Assembly (NCBI GenBank): GCA_963691705.1 | Contig: OY829541.1 | Location: 12,766,564 to 12,830,563, forward strand | DNA length: 64,000 nt | From: Viola odorata | Lineage: Eukaryota; Streptophyta; Magnoliopsida; Malpighiales; Violaceae | Direction: 5' to 3' | In this document: piece by piece, positions 44,038 to 54,871 of the stretch | Layout of the letters: each line of letters starts with the position of its first letter | Position numbering within the stretch: the stretch's first letter is position 1 | Made by a program: the position numbers and the translations under genes | The notes under the pieces: model-generated | Told to the model about the DNA's origin: nothing | What the model saw: the letters and a program-made list of their open reading frames with translations, nothing else | Databases searched by the model: none

Positions 44038-45611
44038 AGAAAAATACCTACAAAAAGGAAACCAAACACAATTGATAGATAAAAAGGATTAGTCTCTCCC
44101 TCACGTGTTTCACTCGTGTTTATCACTCTAATAGGTTCACACGTTTCTCTCACACTATTATCTCAATCACAAACCAATCAACTAGGCTAGCAAGACCCTA
44201 TGGATCGACTAGAGTTCATGGAAAGCAAGACAACCAAGGTAAGAAAGAAAGTGAAGAGGAAAGCCGAATTAATGCCCAAGACTAATGATCAAATCGGACA
44301 CTAATTAGACTTAGATTAGAGTAACAATGCGTGAAAACAAAGAATAGAAACACTAACTCAAAGCTACTCAAGAAGATGACTCAAAGGAATAGAGAAACGA
44401 CAAAGAAAGACACAAGTTAAACAAGAACTGAAATTCTAGCGCAATCTGCACACTTTTCTTGGAAGGCAAAAAAGTATGGCAAGTGCACCGAATTAACAGT
44501 TGACTCAAAAACACGTTTTGTTCCACACAGAAAGAAGTTGATGCACGTAAAATTTCAGACTTTTCTGGGCAGGAAAACTCATACAAAATGAAAAATAAAA
44601 CACTGCCGAATATAGGAAAATAACGAAATTTGGAGGGAAAATTCCCCTCAAATGTTCTTGACCTAAATACACACTTTAACATGAACCAATACACTTCAAA
44701 TGAATGCATACAAGTAGTCTCTTGCTTATGACTCAATTGATTCCACCCCTTTTTTTTTGAATTGTAGGAACTTGATCAATTATTTTTTTTTATCTCTCTT
44801 TTAGTTCCTATCTCTTTTCTGTTTGTTTCTTTTTTTAAATTGAGTGAAGAAAACTCACTTGTATGACATGTATCCTTGGAAGAAGAAGTGAAAGACAAGT
44901 AGTTTTCTCTTGAAAATATTTTCACTAAATGCCAAAAGTGAGGTGGCAAGTGAAAGTGATGTGTCAATATTTGTGTGGATGACAATGCAAGTGATGTGGC
45001 AAGTGATGTGGCAGTGTATGAAAAGCAAACTAAGTGTAAGGATGAAAATTAGGGCCGGCCTTGTGAGGGGGAAGTGTGGTGAGCAAGCTGAAATGCTTGG
45101 CTCACAAAGAAAGTAAATACTTGGCTCACAAAAGAGGTGATGTGGCCGACTAGGAGTGGAGCTCAAAATTTCGGCACTTAGCTAAGAAACAAGCAAGTCC
45201 ACATGGCTATCATGGCTCATCATAGGAAGCTCCAAACACAGCAAAGAAACACACTTAAGAAGATGCAAATTCGTCCATTTTGCTGTACACAAACACAAAA
45301 CAATTCAGCAATTGTATTCTTCCAAAATTCAGCACACTAAAAGACAAGAATCTATCAAGAACACCAAATTTTTCAAATGAAGTGTACATGATTCCTATGG
45401 TAGAAAACAATGTTTAAACCATAGAAAACAAGAATCAACGTGTTTTAACCGAAGAAACTCAAGGAAATGAAGTTTGAACCGAAGAGAGGAATGGATGTGA
45501 AAAATAGAAAACATTTTAGTCAAAAATGATAAACACATGGTGGAAATGATGAATCCAGCCGTGAGAAGGGAGTTACCAACCTAGAAGACAATTTGGAGCT
45601 CCGCTACCACT
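44038..45611 (-). other. E2b leader and PBS
   Basis: This is a non-coding minus-strand leader of the family type, with the CTCCCTCACGTG block at about 44096, TGTGGCAAGTGATG-type short repeats at about 44940-45015, the AGGGCCGGCC block at 45053, and a duplicated TGGCTCACAAA phrase at 45100-45130. The PBS complement GAGCTCCGCTACCACT is at 45596-45611 beside the LTR. Confidence 0.7.
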
Positions 45612-46273
45612 TGATAACATCTCGGCTTCTATTGAAGGATGAAACCATGTTCTTGAACTTGAATGGATCTAGTCTCTTTTGGGAGGTGGTAAACACGAGG
45701 ATGTATGGTGTTTAGATGGTGTTTAATGGAGAAGATAACGTCGCTAGGAGATAGCGGATTGTGCAGCGGATTAACGGATGAAAAAGAGAGTGTTTTGATG
45801 AACAAACAATATATTAAACTTGTATTCAAGTGATTACAAAGATCTCTTAATCATGCTCACCCTTACTTGATCATGTAATGATCAACCCGATGAGATTAAA
45901 CAAGATGAACAAAACCAATTTTAAGAACCCTAAGGCAAAGCCAACTAATTGGTCTTGAAAGGAGATAAACTCACAATTAAATCAAAGACAAGCTATAAAA
46001 GAGGCTATCTCCTTCTATTTATAGCTTGGGAATTATTACATGGAAAACCCTACTCTACCCTTCACTTAAGTTGGTAGGTCGCGGGCTTCTGATGGTGGGC
46101 TTGGCTTGGTGTATGGGCCTAGGCGGACGCTAGGGTTGTTGCACGGGCTTGCGCGGCATTCCTCATGGGATGCTAGGGTTTTGCGCGGCCTCGTGCGAGC
46201 TTCTTCATGGATTGCTCGGCCATCCCGTGACGCTTTGGCGCGAATACGAGTTAGAGACCTCTAACTCGTATCA
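45612..46273 (-). promoter_or_regulatory. E2b 5' LTR with TATA box
   Basis: This 662-bp LTR would drive minus-strand transcription. The minus-strand TATAAATA is at 46016-46023. It ends ACTCGTATCA at 46273, followed by the TSD TCTCA. Confidence 0.85.
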
Positions 46274-46298
46274 TCTCACAATGAGTGCAAATACTTGC

Positions 46299-46866
46299 TG
46301 ATAATAATTTTTCTGCCGAAGGATGTATGGCGGAGCAGCTCTTCTCAGATCAGTGTGCACGACGGTCCACAGTACCTGCAATGCGCCGGAGGGGGTCTCC
46401 GGCGGAAACACTCCGATGCTTAAGTCAGTAGGTGTACTGAAATTGGCAGAGTTTTGGCCAGTCAAGTCCGCTTACCTGCCTCCTTTGTGGGGGAGGTATT
46501 TATAGAAGAAAGGGGCGTTCCCGCCTGAGTAAACGGGTACGGAGCTATCGCTCGCGTTAGGGTCTGTGATTCAACCTTATCGGGATACGCTACCTTGGCG
46601 GTAGGTTCGTAGGTAGATATTGCCGCGGTAGGATAATGGCCGGAGCGTTAATCCTGACGCCTAGTTTCCTCTGGGGGTGAGATAACTCCTTGAGCCAAGC
46701 AGGAGGTCCGTGAGAGGAGCCGGTAGGGCCCCTTTAGCCTCTGTAGCGTTAGCCTTTGGGGAAGGTAGCAATCTTGTCCCTACCGTGGTGGTGCGAAACA
46801 GTAGCTATGCCTCTTCCCACCGGGTGATAGACGAAAATACCCTTTCTTTTAGCTGGATTGTTATCA
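46299..46866 (-). repeat. E2c 3' LTR
   Basis: This LTR runs TGATAATAAT to GGATTGTTATCA. The minus-strand TATAAATA is at 46497-46504. The sequence next to it (46867 onward) is not a good polypurine tract on the minus strand, which is unusual. A 15-bp phrase GCCCAACTGAAAATG beside it recurs at about 47608. Confidence 0.9.
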
Positions 46867-47060
46867 TAAGCCCAACTGAAAATGAGCCCGAGTGTTTACC
46901 AAGGGCTAACGTTCCTTCTCTCACGGAGAGTCCCTTTAAGTACCGGGGCGGTTTTGCCTCAGAAGATGGTCCTGACGGTTTTTTGTCAGGATCTATAAAT
47001 CAGAGGTTCCTCTGCGCCAGTTTCTTCGTATTTTCTCATTCTTTCTTTTCATATTTCGTC

Positions 47061-47444
47061 ATGGATGAACTGACTCACAATTTCCTGATCTCCAAAACTC
47101 TGACCCTGAAGAATCTTACTGAGGGTGATATCGGCTTCCTGGAGAGGATGATCACCAAGACCTCCGAGGATGTCCTGGAGTTGCAGGGGGTACTAACCCC
47201 TATTCTGTCTAGACAGCTGGGAATAACTCTGGAGGATTTTAATCCCCTAGAGAGTTTGGCGAAACTAGCCACTATCAGTGCTCACCTTGATGTGGTGGCC
47301 TCGATGCTGCAGCAGAGGAAAGATCTGCTGGCCTGCTGCCTAAAGGGCATGAGAGCTTGCTCTTCCGAACTGACCTCCGTTGCTGACGCTTTAAGGGAGG
47401 TTCCCGTTGTGCCAGGGGAAGATGATGCGGGGTCCAATATCTGA
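47061..47444 (+). CDS. Antisense ORF a1 of E2c (127 residues)
   Basis: An ATG at 47061 opens 127 codons on the strand opposite to gag and integrase. The protein is mostly helical in appearance, with regularly spaced Leu (FLISKTLTLKNLTEGDIGFLERM, then LATISAHLDVVASMLQQRKDLL) and an acidic tail (PGEDDAG). I recognise no family. The frame is open upstream to 46710, through the LTR end, but the ATG at 47061 follows a long pyrimidine-rich stretch typical of a leader. Extra antisense ORFs between pol and the 3' LTR are known in Tat elements, so this may be a real product of that kind. Confidence 0.5.
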   Translation: MDELTHNFLISKTLTLKNLTEGDIGFLERMITKTSEDVLELQGVLTPILSRQLGITLEDFNPLESLAKLATISAHLDVVASMLQQRKDLLACCLKGMRACSSELTSVADALREVPVVPGEDDAGSNI

Positions 47445-47931
47445 CCGCTTGCTTCGCTTCTTCTCGCTATTTTTCTTATGTTTCTTGTACATATTTGAAC
47501 GCTAAGGCCACCTAGCCATAAATAAATAACTCTCTCTGCTTTTTCCCAAGTCTTCTCTTTTTCTTGCGTGGTTGCTTGCTTTATTGGTTGGAAATATTTG
47601 TCATGAGCCCAACTGAAAATGGGTCTTCCTCGGGATATTGTATTGCAGTGGTCGTGTTCCGGGGATTAGCAATGAATGCTCTGTCTTGACTGTTACAGGA
47701 CCGTCTTTTCAGTGGCAGGTGGTTGGGCGGTTTTTTGGTGCCCTTTGATTGGTGCGTTCAACGAGCAGATGCGCCTGTGACGGATCGGATTCTGCAATTG
47801 CAGTTATTTTTCCCAAGCGTCTTAATGGATTTTTCAGGGATCGAAATGCTCACTCGGCTATATAAGGGAGTTTGGTTTCCCTTTCCTGTTCATCTTCATC
47901 CTTTTCCTTCTTTTTTGCTTTTGCAGGTGAC
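47445..47931 (+). promoter_or_regulatory. Intergenic region with TATA box upstream of a2
   Basis: A TATA box in good context (CGGCTATATAAGGGAG) lies at 47855-47870, about 70 bp before the a2 start codon. Just before the ATG there is a pyrimidine tract ending in TTTTGCAG, which could be a 3' splice site. The region also holds the second copy of GCCCAACTGAAAATG at about 47608. Confidence 0.45.
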
Positions 47932-48354
47932 ATGGCAGATTTTTATTTCTTAAGTTCCATGGATCGCGACTCCTTGCCGACTCCCCCAAATTCGCCGGAC
48001 TCAGATCATCCCCCTCCTTCGCCACCATGGAGGCCTCCGGTCCGCCGAAAGGGTCGTAAGAAGCAGGGGAAACGCACTTCCAAGACGCCCTTTGCGACTT
48101 TGGCTTCCTCTGGTTCTGCTATTCAAGAGGGTGGCAAACGCTTTTCTTCCCCTGACTGCTCGCTGAATGAGGATTTTCCCATCAGTGCTGGTGCGGGGTT
48201 GGCAGATTCGAGTGTCAAAGAAAAGTCATGCCCGTTAGGGTCCTGTCCAGAAAGGGAGGCAGACCAGCCGGTCCCGAATGCTGTCGGGAAGATGCTATTC
48301 CTTGATGATGACGGGGTTTATCACCACGGCATTTATTGGCCTGATGAGGATTAG
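47932..48354 (+). CDS. Antisense ORF a2 of E2c (140 residues)
   Basis: The ATG at 47932 opens 140 codons. The N-terminal part is Pro/Ser-rich and acidic (DRDSLPTPPNSPDSDHPPPSPPW). A strongly basic patch follows (RPPVRRKGRKKQGKR), which could be a nuclear-localisation signal, then a Ser-rich linker and a Gly/Asp C-terminus (MLFLDDDGVYHHGIYWPDED). I recognise no family. It is preceded by a TATA box and lies in the same orientation as a1, a3 and a4. Confidence 0.45.
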   Translation: MADFYFLSSMDRDSLPTPPNSPDSDHPPPSPPWRPPVRRKGRKKQGKRTSKTPFATLASSGSAIQEGGKRFSSPDCSLNEDFPISAGAGLADSSVKEKSCPLGSCPEREADQPVPNAVGKMLFLDDDGVYHHGIYWPDED

Positions 48355-48852
48355 CCGTTTTGCATTGTACCCGCCTATTGGCGTTTTATGAATAAAATAA
48401 TGCTTTCTACTTTTCCTTTTTTGTCGTTACTTTCGTTAGCCTGCTGGTTCTTGGTGATAGCTAACGCAAGCGGTTGGTCTGTCTGAGGCAATTGCTTCGC
48501 AGTTACTCTGACCGGGTCAATACTGTCTCGCCCATTTGGGGAGTCTCGACGAATAACTTCTCTTTTTTCAAATTTCTTTAATGCGCTTCCACGTGGCCAA
48601 CTTCTTTTACACGCGTTTTCACCCGATTGGTGACTCAATTAATGCGGTGGCATTTTTATCCTTTAAGAAGGGCCATTCTCCAATTTCTCAAAACTTTTGC
48701 CCTCACTTCGAATTTTCCTTTTTGTCTTCCTTCGTCTTCTTTTCCGAAATACCTTTTCGGCCGCTCGTCACTGTCCGCCGATTTCTCTACGATTCTTCTC
48801 CTTTAAGACATCAATTCGTCCCTTATCAGATTTCCTTTTTTGTTGGTTTGCT
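48355..48852 (+). other. Region between a2 and a3
   Basis: This is pyrimidine-rich sequence without a convincing ORF. AATAAAATAATG at about 48392 could be a polyadenylation signal for a2, shortly after its stop. The stretch before 48853 is TC-rich, as in a 5' leader. Confidence 0.35.
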
Positions 48853-50981
48853 ATGGCTAGGAATAGACCTCGCCAGATTATCTCTAGGTCCATGGATCCC
48901 GAGGTCGCCCAATCACCGAGTATTTTTACCTGCGATGTGGTTCTGAAAGCCGAATTGGAGGAACATGGTATTACCTTTCCTCCTGGGAATGAGCCTTCTA
49001 TTCCCGGAAGTGATATGCGGCTTCATAATCCAGGGTGGGGCCACAGTAGGCTTCTTTATTTTAAAATGTTCCTTTATGGTTTCCGCTTTCCCGTTCATGA
49101 GTCGATACTAACTCTGCTGCGGGAGTATAGCCTTAATCCTGCCCAGATAACTCCTTCCTCTTGGTGTGCGGTTTATGCTTTTCTTCGCGCTTGCGAGTTG
49201 AAGAACATTTTTACCCCATCTATCAATTTGTTTCGCAAATTCTTTAGCATGATTTGCTACAATTGTTTAACCGAGATTACTCCCCGGTGGGATGATGCGC
49301 TCGTGCAGTCGTTTTGGCAACGTTTTCACGGCTTCAAGAAGGGTGTAGCTGATTGGAAGAGCAACTTCTTTGTTCTGGAGCTACTGTCACGTTTGTGGAG
49401 TATCAATTTCAATCAGGAACTGATAGGTCCCGTTTGGACAAATCCCGCGATTTTGTCCAGAACTGAGTTGGACCAGGCTAACGCTTTGTTAGACGAGAAT
49501 ACCCACTACCACATTCGTACCTTTGCTCTGTTCAAGCCTTTGGAAGAGTGCGTTATGGGTGAGCTTATTTCTTTCCATATTTTCTTTACTTTGGTCCTCG
49601 CATGCTTTGTTTGCTATAAGAAGCTAACGGTTGATTCCCAGGTGACACTGGTACTCCTCTGAACGTAATACCGCTTCAAACTTTACCGGCCTCGCCTTTG
49701 GCCGAGGGCTCAAGTCGGGGTGGCGTTCCTCCTTCGAGGAAGAGAACTAAAACGGTTGCCCGGGGAGGGCGAAGACCCGTTAGCTCTGTGCGAACTTCTT
49801 GTTTTGTGGAAAATTGGCTACCGGAGCGTCGCACGGGGACGGACTCCAGGACTGTCGCAACGACGGTAATTACTAGCGATGATGAGGATGCAGATGCCAA
49901 GTCAGACCTTTGCCACGCTTCTTCCCTTGCTGCTTCCCAGCGTCGGAAAAAACTTTGAGTGGCCTCTGGTGGGCAAGCTACCGGGACATCTCCTGTGGAT
50001 GTGGCAACTGTTTCTACGCCTGCTGTTTTGTCTGAGGCGGGCGCCTCTCAGCCAACGGGAGCCGCTGAGGCGTTGGAAAAAACTTGTTCTTCTGAGGGAG
50101 AGGGCCTACCGATGGAATGTCCTCCTCCCATATCTGACGCTCCCGATTCTCCGATTGCTCACTGTATTCCTGACGTAGTGGTCACACCTCTTGTGGTGGA
50201 TTCGACTGCTGAGCTACCGCCTAAGGTTACTCCGCAGCTGTTTTTTACTCCTTTCAAGAGTACTTTTTCTCAGGGCTCTCCTCCACCTCCCTCGATCAAT
50301 CTTGCCTGTAGCGGTCCTGACGGGGTCCCGGCCTATCGTATGAATCTTGCAGGGTTCTGCTTTGATGCCCTTCGCGCTGTCGGGGTTCCCCAACCTTTTT
50401 CTCGAGATGAGTTTACTGCACCCTTGATAGGGGAGATGCTGAGTTCTAAAAAGGAGAAAGAGGAATTTCTTCAACTCCCTCCCTCGGCACGCTTTCGCCA
50501 TGTTCTGAATGATTCTCTGGACTTCTTCCGCCATCTAAATTATCAATTTGAAATTCACGATCGCGAGTCCCGTAATTTTTCCAGCGCATTGTGTGTTGTA
50601 AGGGTGCAGCTAGAGAAGGCGGTGGAGCACTCTAGGTTGCTGACGCGTCTTTGTGAATCGTCCCAAACGGAATTGGGCAGAGAAAAATCTATCGGGAGAG
50701 CCAAGATAGAAGTTCTGGAGGCGGAATTGGCGCTAGAAAGGAAGAAGAATCTCTTTCTCCGCGAAGAGGTACTTGCTCGAGATGAGGGGTCTGCTAGGGC
50801 GTCATTAAAGGAAGAGTTATGGAGGAAGAGGGTTCTGGAGGACTTCATTTCTGGATTTGCGTCCCGTTTCAAAGGTAACCCTTCGGATCCGGCCCAGGTA
50901 GCTGATTACATATCTATCTTGATGGGTGAGATTAGCAAAGGTGACAGCGGTTCTTCTGGCCCTTCGGGGGAGAAAGTCTAA
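48853..50981 (+). pseudogene. Antisense gene a3: gypsy-associated Transposase_28-like protein, one stop
   Basis: Exon 1 (48853-49558) encodes MARNRPRQIISRSMDPEV and a block YFKMFLYGFRFPVHESILTLL...AQITPSSWCAVYAFLRACEL, which I take to be the plant family annotated as putative gypsy type transposon (Transposase_28). A GT-AG intron (49559-49641, phase 1) leads to exon 2, with a basic, Ser-rich linker and then a C-terminal half with long coiled coil (LEAELALERKKNLFLREEVLARDE). An in-frame TGA at 49956-49958 splits exon 2; the same frame stays open on both sides. The paralogue is a4. Function is unknown; it lies antisense to gag. Confidence 0.7.
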
Positions 50982-51469
50982 CGCTAGCGATGGTGCTGGG
51001 CCTTTCCTTGTTTTTCTTGTTGTTGTCTCTTCTTTTGTTATTTCTTGAAAACCATTCGAACATTGTTTCTCTTGCAATAATGCTGACGCTTTGTATCCTT
51101 TGTCGCACTGTATGATATTACCGTTTATTCCTTCTTTATCTTCTTTGTACCATCGCGCCGTTTGGCAAGGCCAGCGCTGCTTTTTATGTTTTTTAATCAA
51201 TCCCTCTGTCCCTCATTTAATGCGACTTGAAGGGTAATGATGAAAGAAGACACGTGTCCTTCCTCAGAGGGGCGTTTGGAGCAAGCGTCTCCTAGGGAGT
51301 TGCGAATGCAGAGGCGTTTCGTCCTTATTTCAAATTTGCACCTTTTGGCGCGTGCCTTACTTTATGACGCGCCTCTCTCTCTTTCTGGTTTGAGACTCCT
51401 CGCGTTCTCTTTCACGAAGGTACAAGGTACACGTCTTTTTCTTTTCTCTTCGTTTCTTCCTTGTTGGCC
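50982..51469 (+). other. Region between a3 and a4
   Basis: No convincing ORF is present. The sequence is T-rich after the a3 stop, and a TC-rich leader-like stretch precedes the a4 start. Plausible a4 promoter elements are not obvious. Confidence 0.35.
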
Positions 51470-53499
51470 ATGGCTAGAACTAAGAAATCCTCTGAAGAAG
51501 GAGATCCTCAAAGGTCCTCCGGGGAAGAAGTAATTGATACCACTCCCACTTCTTTGTACACGCTACCCTTAATTAACCGTAGACTTGCTGGGTTTTCTGC
51601 ACGATTTCCCAAGGAATATCTCGTGCATCCTGCTTCTGAGTCGCTTCGACTGAACAACATTTTGCCCGGAAATAGTAGGATGTTGTATGCTAAGCTCTTC
51701 GATCATGGGTTTCGTCTCCCTCTTGACCCGCTTGTAAAATTGTTGTTGGCTGATTCTGATTTGGCTCTGGCTCAGTTGAGTCCTAACGCGATTTGCGTTG
51801 TTAGTGCTTTTGTCGCACTGTGCTGTTTCAAGGGAATAGAATCTCCCACCTTAGCGTTGCTTCATGACATTTTCCAATTGTATTCCCGTAAAGGGGTGAT
51901 ATCAATATCGCCTCGCTACGAAGACGGTTCTTTGATGCCCTTTACTTGGAAACTAATGGGCATTGAGTCTTCCATTCCTCACTGGAAAGAGGAATTTTTT
52001 ATTGTTGATCTGCCTGAGCCGTTGTGGAGGGTTGGCTTCAACGAAACAATTAAAGATGGGGCTTGGGGTCATCGGAAACCCCTTTCCGACCTGGAGGATG
52101 GCTGGTTGAAGACGCTGCTTCAATTTGATTTTAGCGTTGATGCCCGAAAAGTGGCCAACGGGTTGCCCGTGGAACAGTGCAAGAAGGGTGAGCGTTTGAC
52201 CTTTTTTCTTTTGCGTTGTCAAGAAGTACTAACGCTAACGTTTTGTGACTGTGCAGTGCCTCCGCCTGGTTGGGAGCCCGAGTATTTTCGAAGGAGGAGG
52301 AAACAGGAGGTGAAAAAGAAAGCTGCCGCTGAAGCTAGAGCTGCTGCTGCTGCTGCTAACGCCGAGGAAGGGGAGACCACTGCTACCGCTAACGTTACGG
52401 GCCCTCGGGTTGTAAGACAGAAAAGGCCTAGGAAAGCACGTGCTGCCCCATCCGTTTCGTCCCAAACTGTTGTCTCTTCAGAGGCTACGGTTGATCCGAT
52501 TCCTGTTGGGATTCCTCTTGTGTCCTCCACCACTCAGGTGAGCATTTTTAAAACTTTTTTCTTTCTTTTTTGCACGGTTTCCTTATCACGTTCTGCATTA
52601 TTTAGGAAGTCATTGCTGCTTCTGTCCCCTCTACCTCCCAGGGAGATATGGGTATCGCTGATGTCCTTCGCGAGCGTCAAAAGAAGGCTCGCTATGATCT
52701 TCTGAATAGCCCTTCTTCCTCGGCCGCCAATCGTAGTTCGAGTGCCCTTGGGGGCGAGGGTGCGTCTGCTGATCAATCGTAACCTGTTGATTTTGGCGGT
52801 CAACCCCATGTGCCTCCTGGTTCTCCGATCCATTCTGCGCACACCCCAACGGGCTATGATTCTGATGCCCTTAATCCTGAGGTGCCCGGAGGTAATGAGG
52901 TCTCAATGCCTAACGTGGAGGGCTCCACTAGCCGGCCAGCTTCTCCTGGTGCATTGTTCTTTGTTCCGATGCCCCATCCAATTATTGCGAGGGGTGGCCC
53001 CGCCCCTGCCTTAATGGCTGGTATCTCTCCCTATGAGCCTCCTCTCCTACCGACTCATCACGTTAGCTTACCCTCCTTTAGGGACAGTATTCTGCAGTTT
53101 CCTGCCGATGCTGATCATGAGACCGTGATTTCCTCTACCGCTTATCTGGTGGCAGAGATTCTGTCTCTTCCAAGAGAGAGGGATGCCTTTGTGGCTCGGG
53201 GCGAGCAGGGGCGCATCAATTTCCTTCACTCTCAGGCATTTTCTATGCTTTGCCATCTTCACTATATGGATGAGGAGAATGCCAGAGCTGCAGCTAACGG
53301 GCAAGGAGAGGTAAACAGGTTGCTGGAAGAGCGACAGCGTCTTGAAAATGCCCTTGCTGCTGCCAACGAAAGTATGGAGACTGCTCGGGGAGAGGCTATC
53401 ACGGTTAAACAAGAGTTGGAGGCCGCTAAGTTAGCTTTGGAGGAGGAGAAGCGACTGCCGATTCCTCCCTTAACACTGAGAAGAACCATTGGTACTTAG
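51470..53499 (+). pseudogene. Antisense gene a4: paralogue of a3, one stop
   Basis: Exon 1 (51470-52187) starts MARTKKSSEEGD and contains YAKLFDHGFRLPLDPLVKLLL...AQLSPNAICVVSAFVALC, aligned with the a3 block. Intron 1 (52188-52256) is phase 1 and falls at the matching place (PVEQCKKG against PLEECVMG in a3), with a TACTAAC branch-point-like motif. Exon 2 (52257-52537) has an Ala-rich helix and basic RQKRPRKAR. Intron 2 is 52538-52605. Exon 3 meets an in-frame TAA at 52780-52782 but stays open to 53499, ending in coiled coil (EERQRLENALAAANESMETARGE). It is the same architecture as a3. Confidence 0.7.
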
Positions 53500-53998
53500 A
53501 GCAGGGTGGGGGAATCATGTCAGAAGCCTCATCCATTACTGATAGCGGTTTCTATCAGTGGAAGGCTGCTCAGCAAGGAGGGGTCAACGCGCCGCCCAAT
53601 CTTTAGACTTTTTGTTGTTTAGATGTTTTACATTTTTGTGGTTGACGGGCCCGTCCATATTTTGTACTTTAAACAATGTCGGCCTTGACTTGGCTAATCC
53701 ACTCTTTTTGGATAGAAGTTCTTTATCTGCTTTTCTTCATAATGTCGTTTGATCACTTGTCCGCATGGGACGTTTGGCGTTAGGTTTCCATAGACGCATA
53801 GTTTCGCGTTGTATCCCGTTAGCTTTTCATCAGCTGCATTCAAGTAGCATGTCCATTATATCCTCCGATAGCCTTTCTGAGTGTAAATCAGCGTTGCTTC
53901 CGCATCTGCTGCACTCATATTCCTGCCGTCCCTCGTTGTCAGAGGGGGTTTTACGTCTGTTTCAACGTTGTTGTTGCAGTATGGTCACCTCTCTGTCA
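53500..53998. other. Downstream of a4, no clear gene
   Basis: I see only short, unsupported frames. This stretch separates the antisense genes from the tandem arrays. Confidence 0.4.
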
Positions 53999-54300
53999 TC
54001 GTTTCACTGGGTATCAACCGCGCGGCTACTAGTTAGGATTTCTTTGTTTCCTTTCTGCCCCAGATAGGCTCTAACATTGCTTCACCGGGTATCGACCGCG
54101 CGGCTACTAGTTAGGATGTCTTTGTTTCCTTTCGCCACAGATAGGCTCCAACATCGCTTCACCGGGTATCGACCGCGCGGCTACTAGTTGGGATGTCTTT
54201 GTTCCTTTCGCCACAGATAGGCTCCAACATCGCTTCACCGGGTATCGACCGCGCGGCTACTAGTTGGGATGTCTTTGTTCCTTTCTGTCACAGATAGGCT
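53999..54300. repeat. Tandem repeat of 76-79 bp, four copies
   Basis: Four copies of a unit containing GGGTATCGACCGCGCGGCTA are spaced 79, 77 and 76 bp apart, starting near 54009, 54088, 54165 and 54241. They lie downstream of integrase on the element's own strand, that is in its 3' region. Tat elements are known for such variable 3' tandem repeats. Confidence 0.85.
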
Positions 54301-54790
54301 TTGGGGAGTGCCTCTTCTTAGTGAGTTGTCTGATCAGGACCAGCCATCACAAGGATAGGACTTTTCACCCCCAAGCGTTGTACCTCTCGTCCGTGGAATC
54401 GTGCCTCGTCTTAATGGGCCGTCTATGTGAGCACGGTTACCACAAGGATAGGATTTTCACTTCCAGGACGGAGTTAGTCTCTCCTTGGGGCGTGCCTCTC
54501 CTTATGGGGTTACCACAAGGATAGGAATTCACTCCCAAGGATTCCGGGGCGTGCCTCATCTTAACGGGCCGTCTATGTGAGCACGGTTGCCGCAAGGATA
54601 GGATTTTCACTCCGGGGAGCCGTTTGGGGTCGTGCCTCGTCTTAATGGGCCGTCTATGTGAGCACGGTTACCACAAGGATAGGATTTTCACTCCCAAACG
54701 CCTTGTTATGCCAGGGCGTGCCTCGTCTTAGCGAGCTGTCTGATCAGGACCAGCCATCACAAGGATAGGATTTTCACTCCTGGCATTCTT
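54301..54790. repeat. Second tandem array, about six degenerate copies
   Basis: Units of about 60-100 bp share CGTGCCTCGTCTTA, GGGCCGTCTATGTGAGCACG and CACAAGGATAGGATTTTCAC, with variable spacers (one unit lacks the middle part). They alternate between a CTATGTGAGCACGG and a CTGATCAGGACCAGCC version. The array directly follows the 76-79-bp array. Confidence 0.8.
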
Positions 54791-54871
54791 CGCTACCTGC
54801 ATATTACCAGTAGCAAACGCACGGTGAATATCTCAATATTCATTTATTAGAATAACTTTGATGTTACCCGA

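Larger units (their letters stand above)
41327..46273 (-). mobile_element. E2b: complete type I element with an unknown ORF (4.95 kb)
   Basis: LTRs at 41327-41985 (659 bp) and 45612-46273 (662 bp) enclose a 3.6-kb internal region with a PPT at one end and a PBS at the other. The flanks are GCTCA (41322-41326) and TCTCA (46274-46278), a TSD with one change. E1 leader sequence continues across the insertion as in the uninterrupted leader at about 16450-16480. There is no pol, gag knuckle or protease. The only coding content is the Ser/Tyr-rich ORF and the C-terminal modules. Confidence 0.88.

Noticed and set aside
46710..47060. Upstream extension of ORF a1 into the LTR
   Set aside because: This part is LTR sequence, also present in the other LTR at 58095-58665, and the ATG at 47061 is a better start.
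52219..52842. Minus-strand ORFs opposite a4
   Set aside because: They are shadows of the a4 exons, low in complexity (Ala/Ser or Arg-rich), without motifs.
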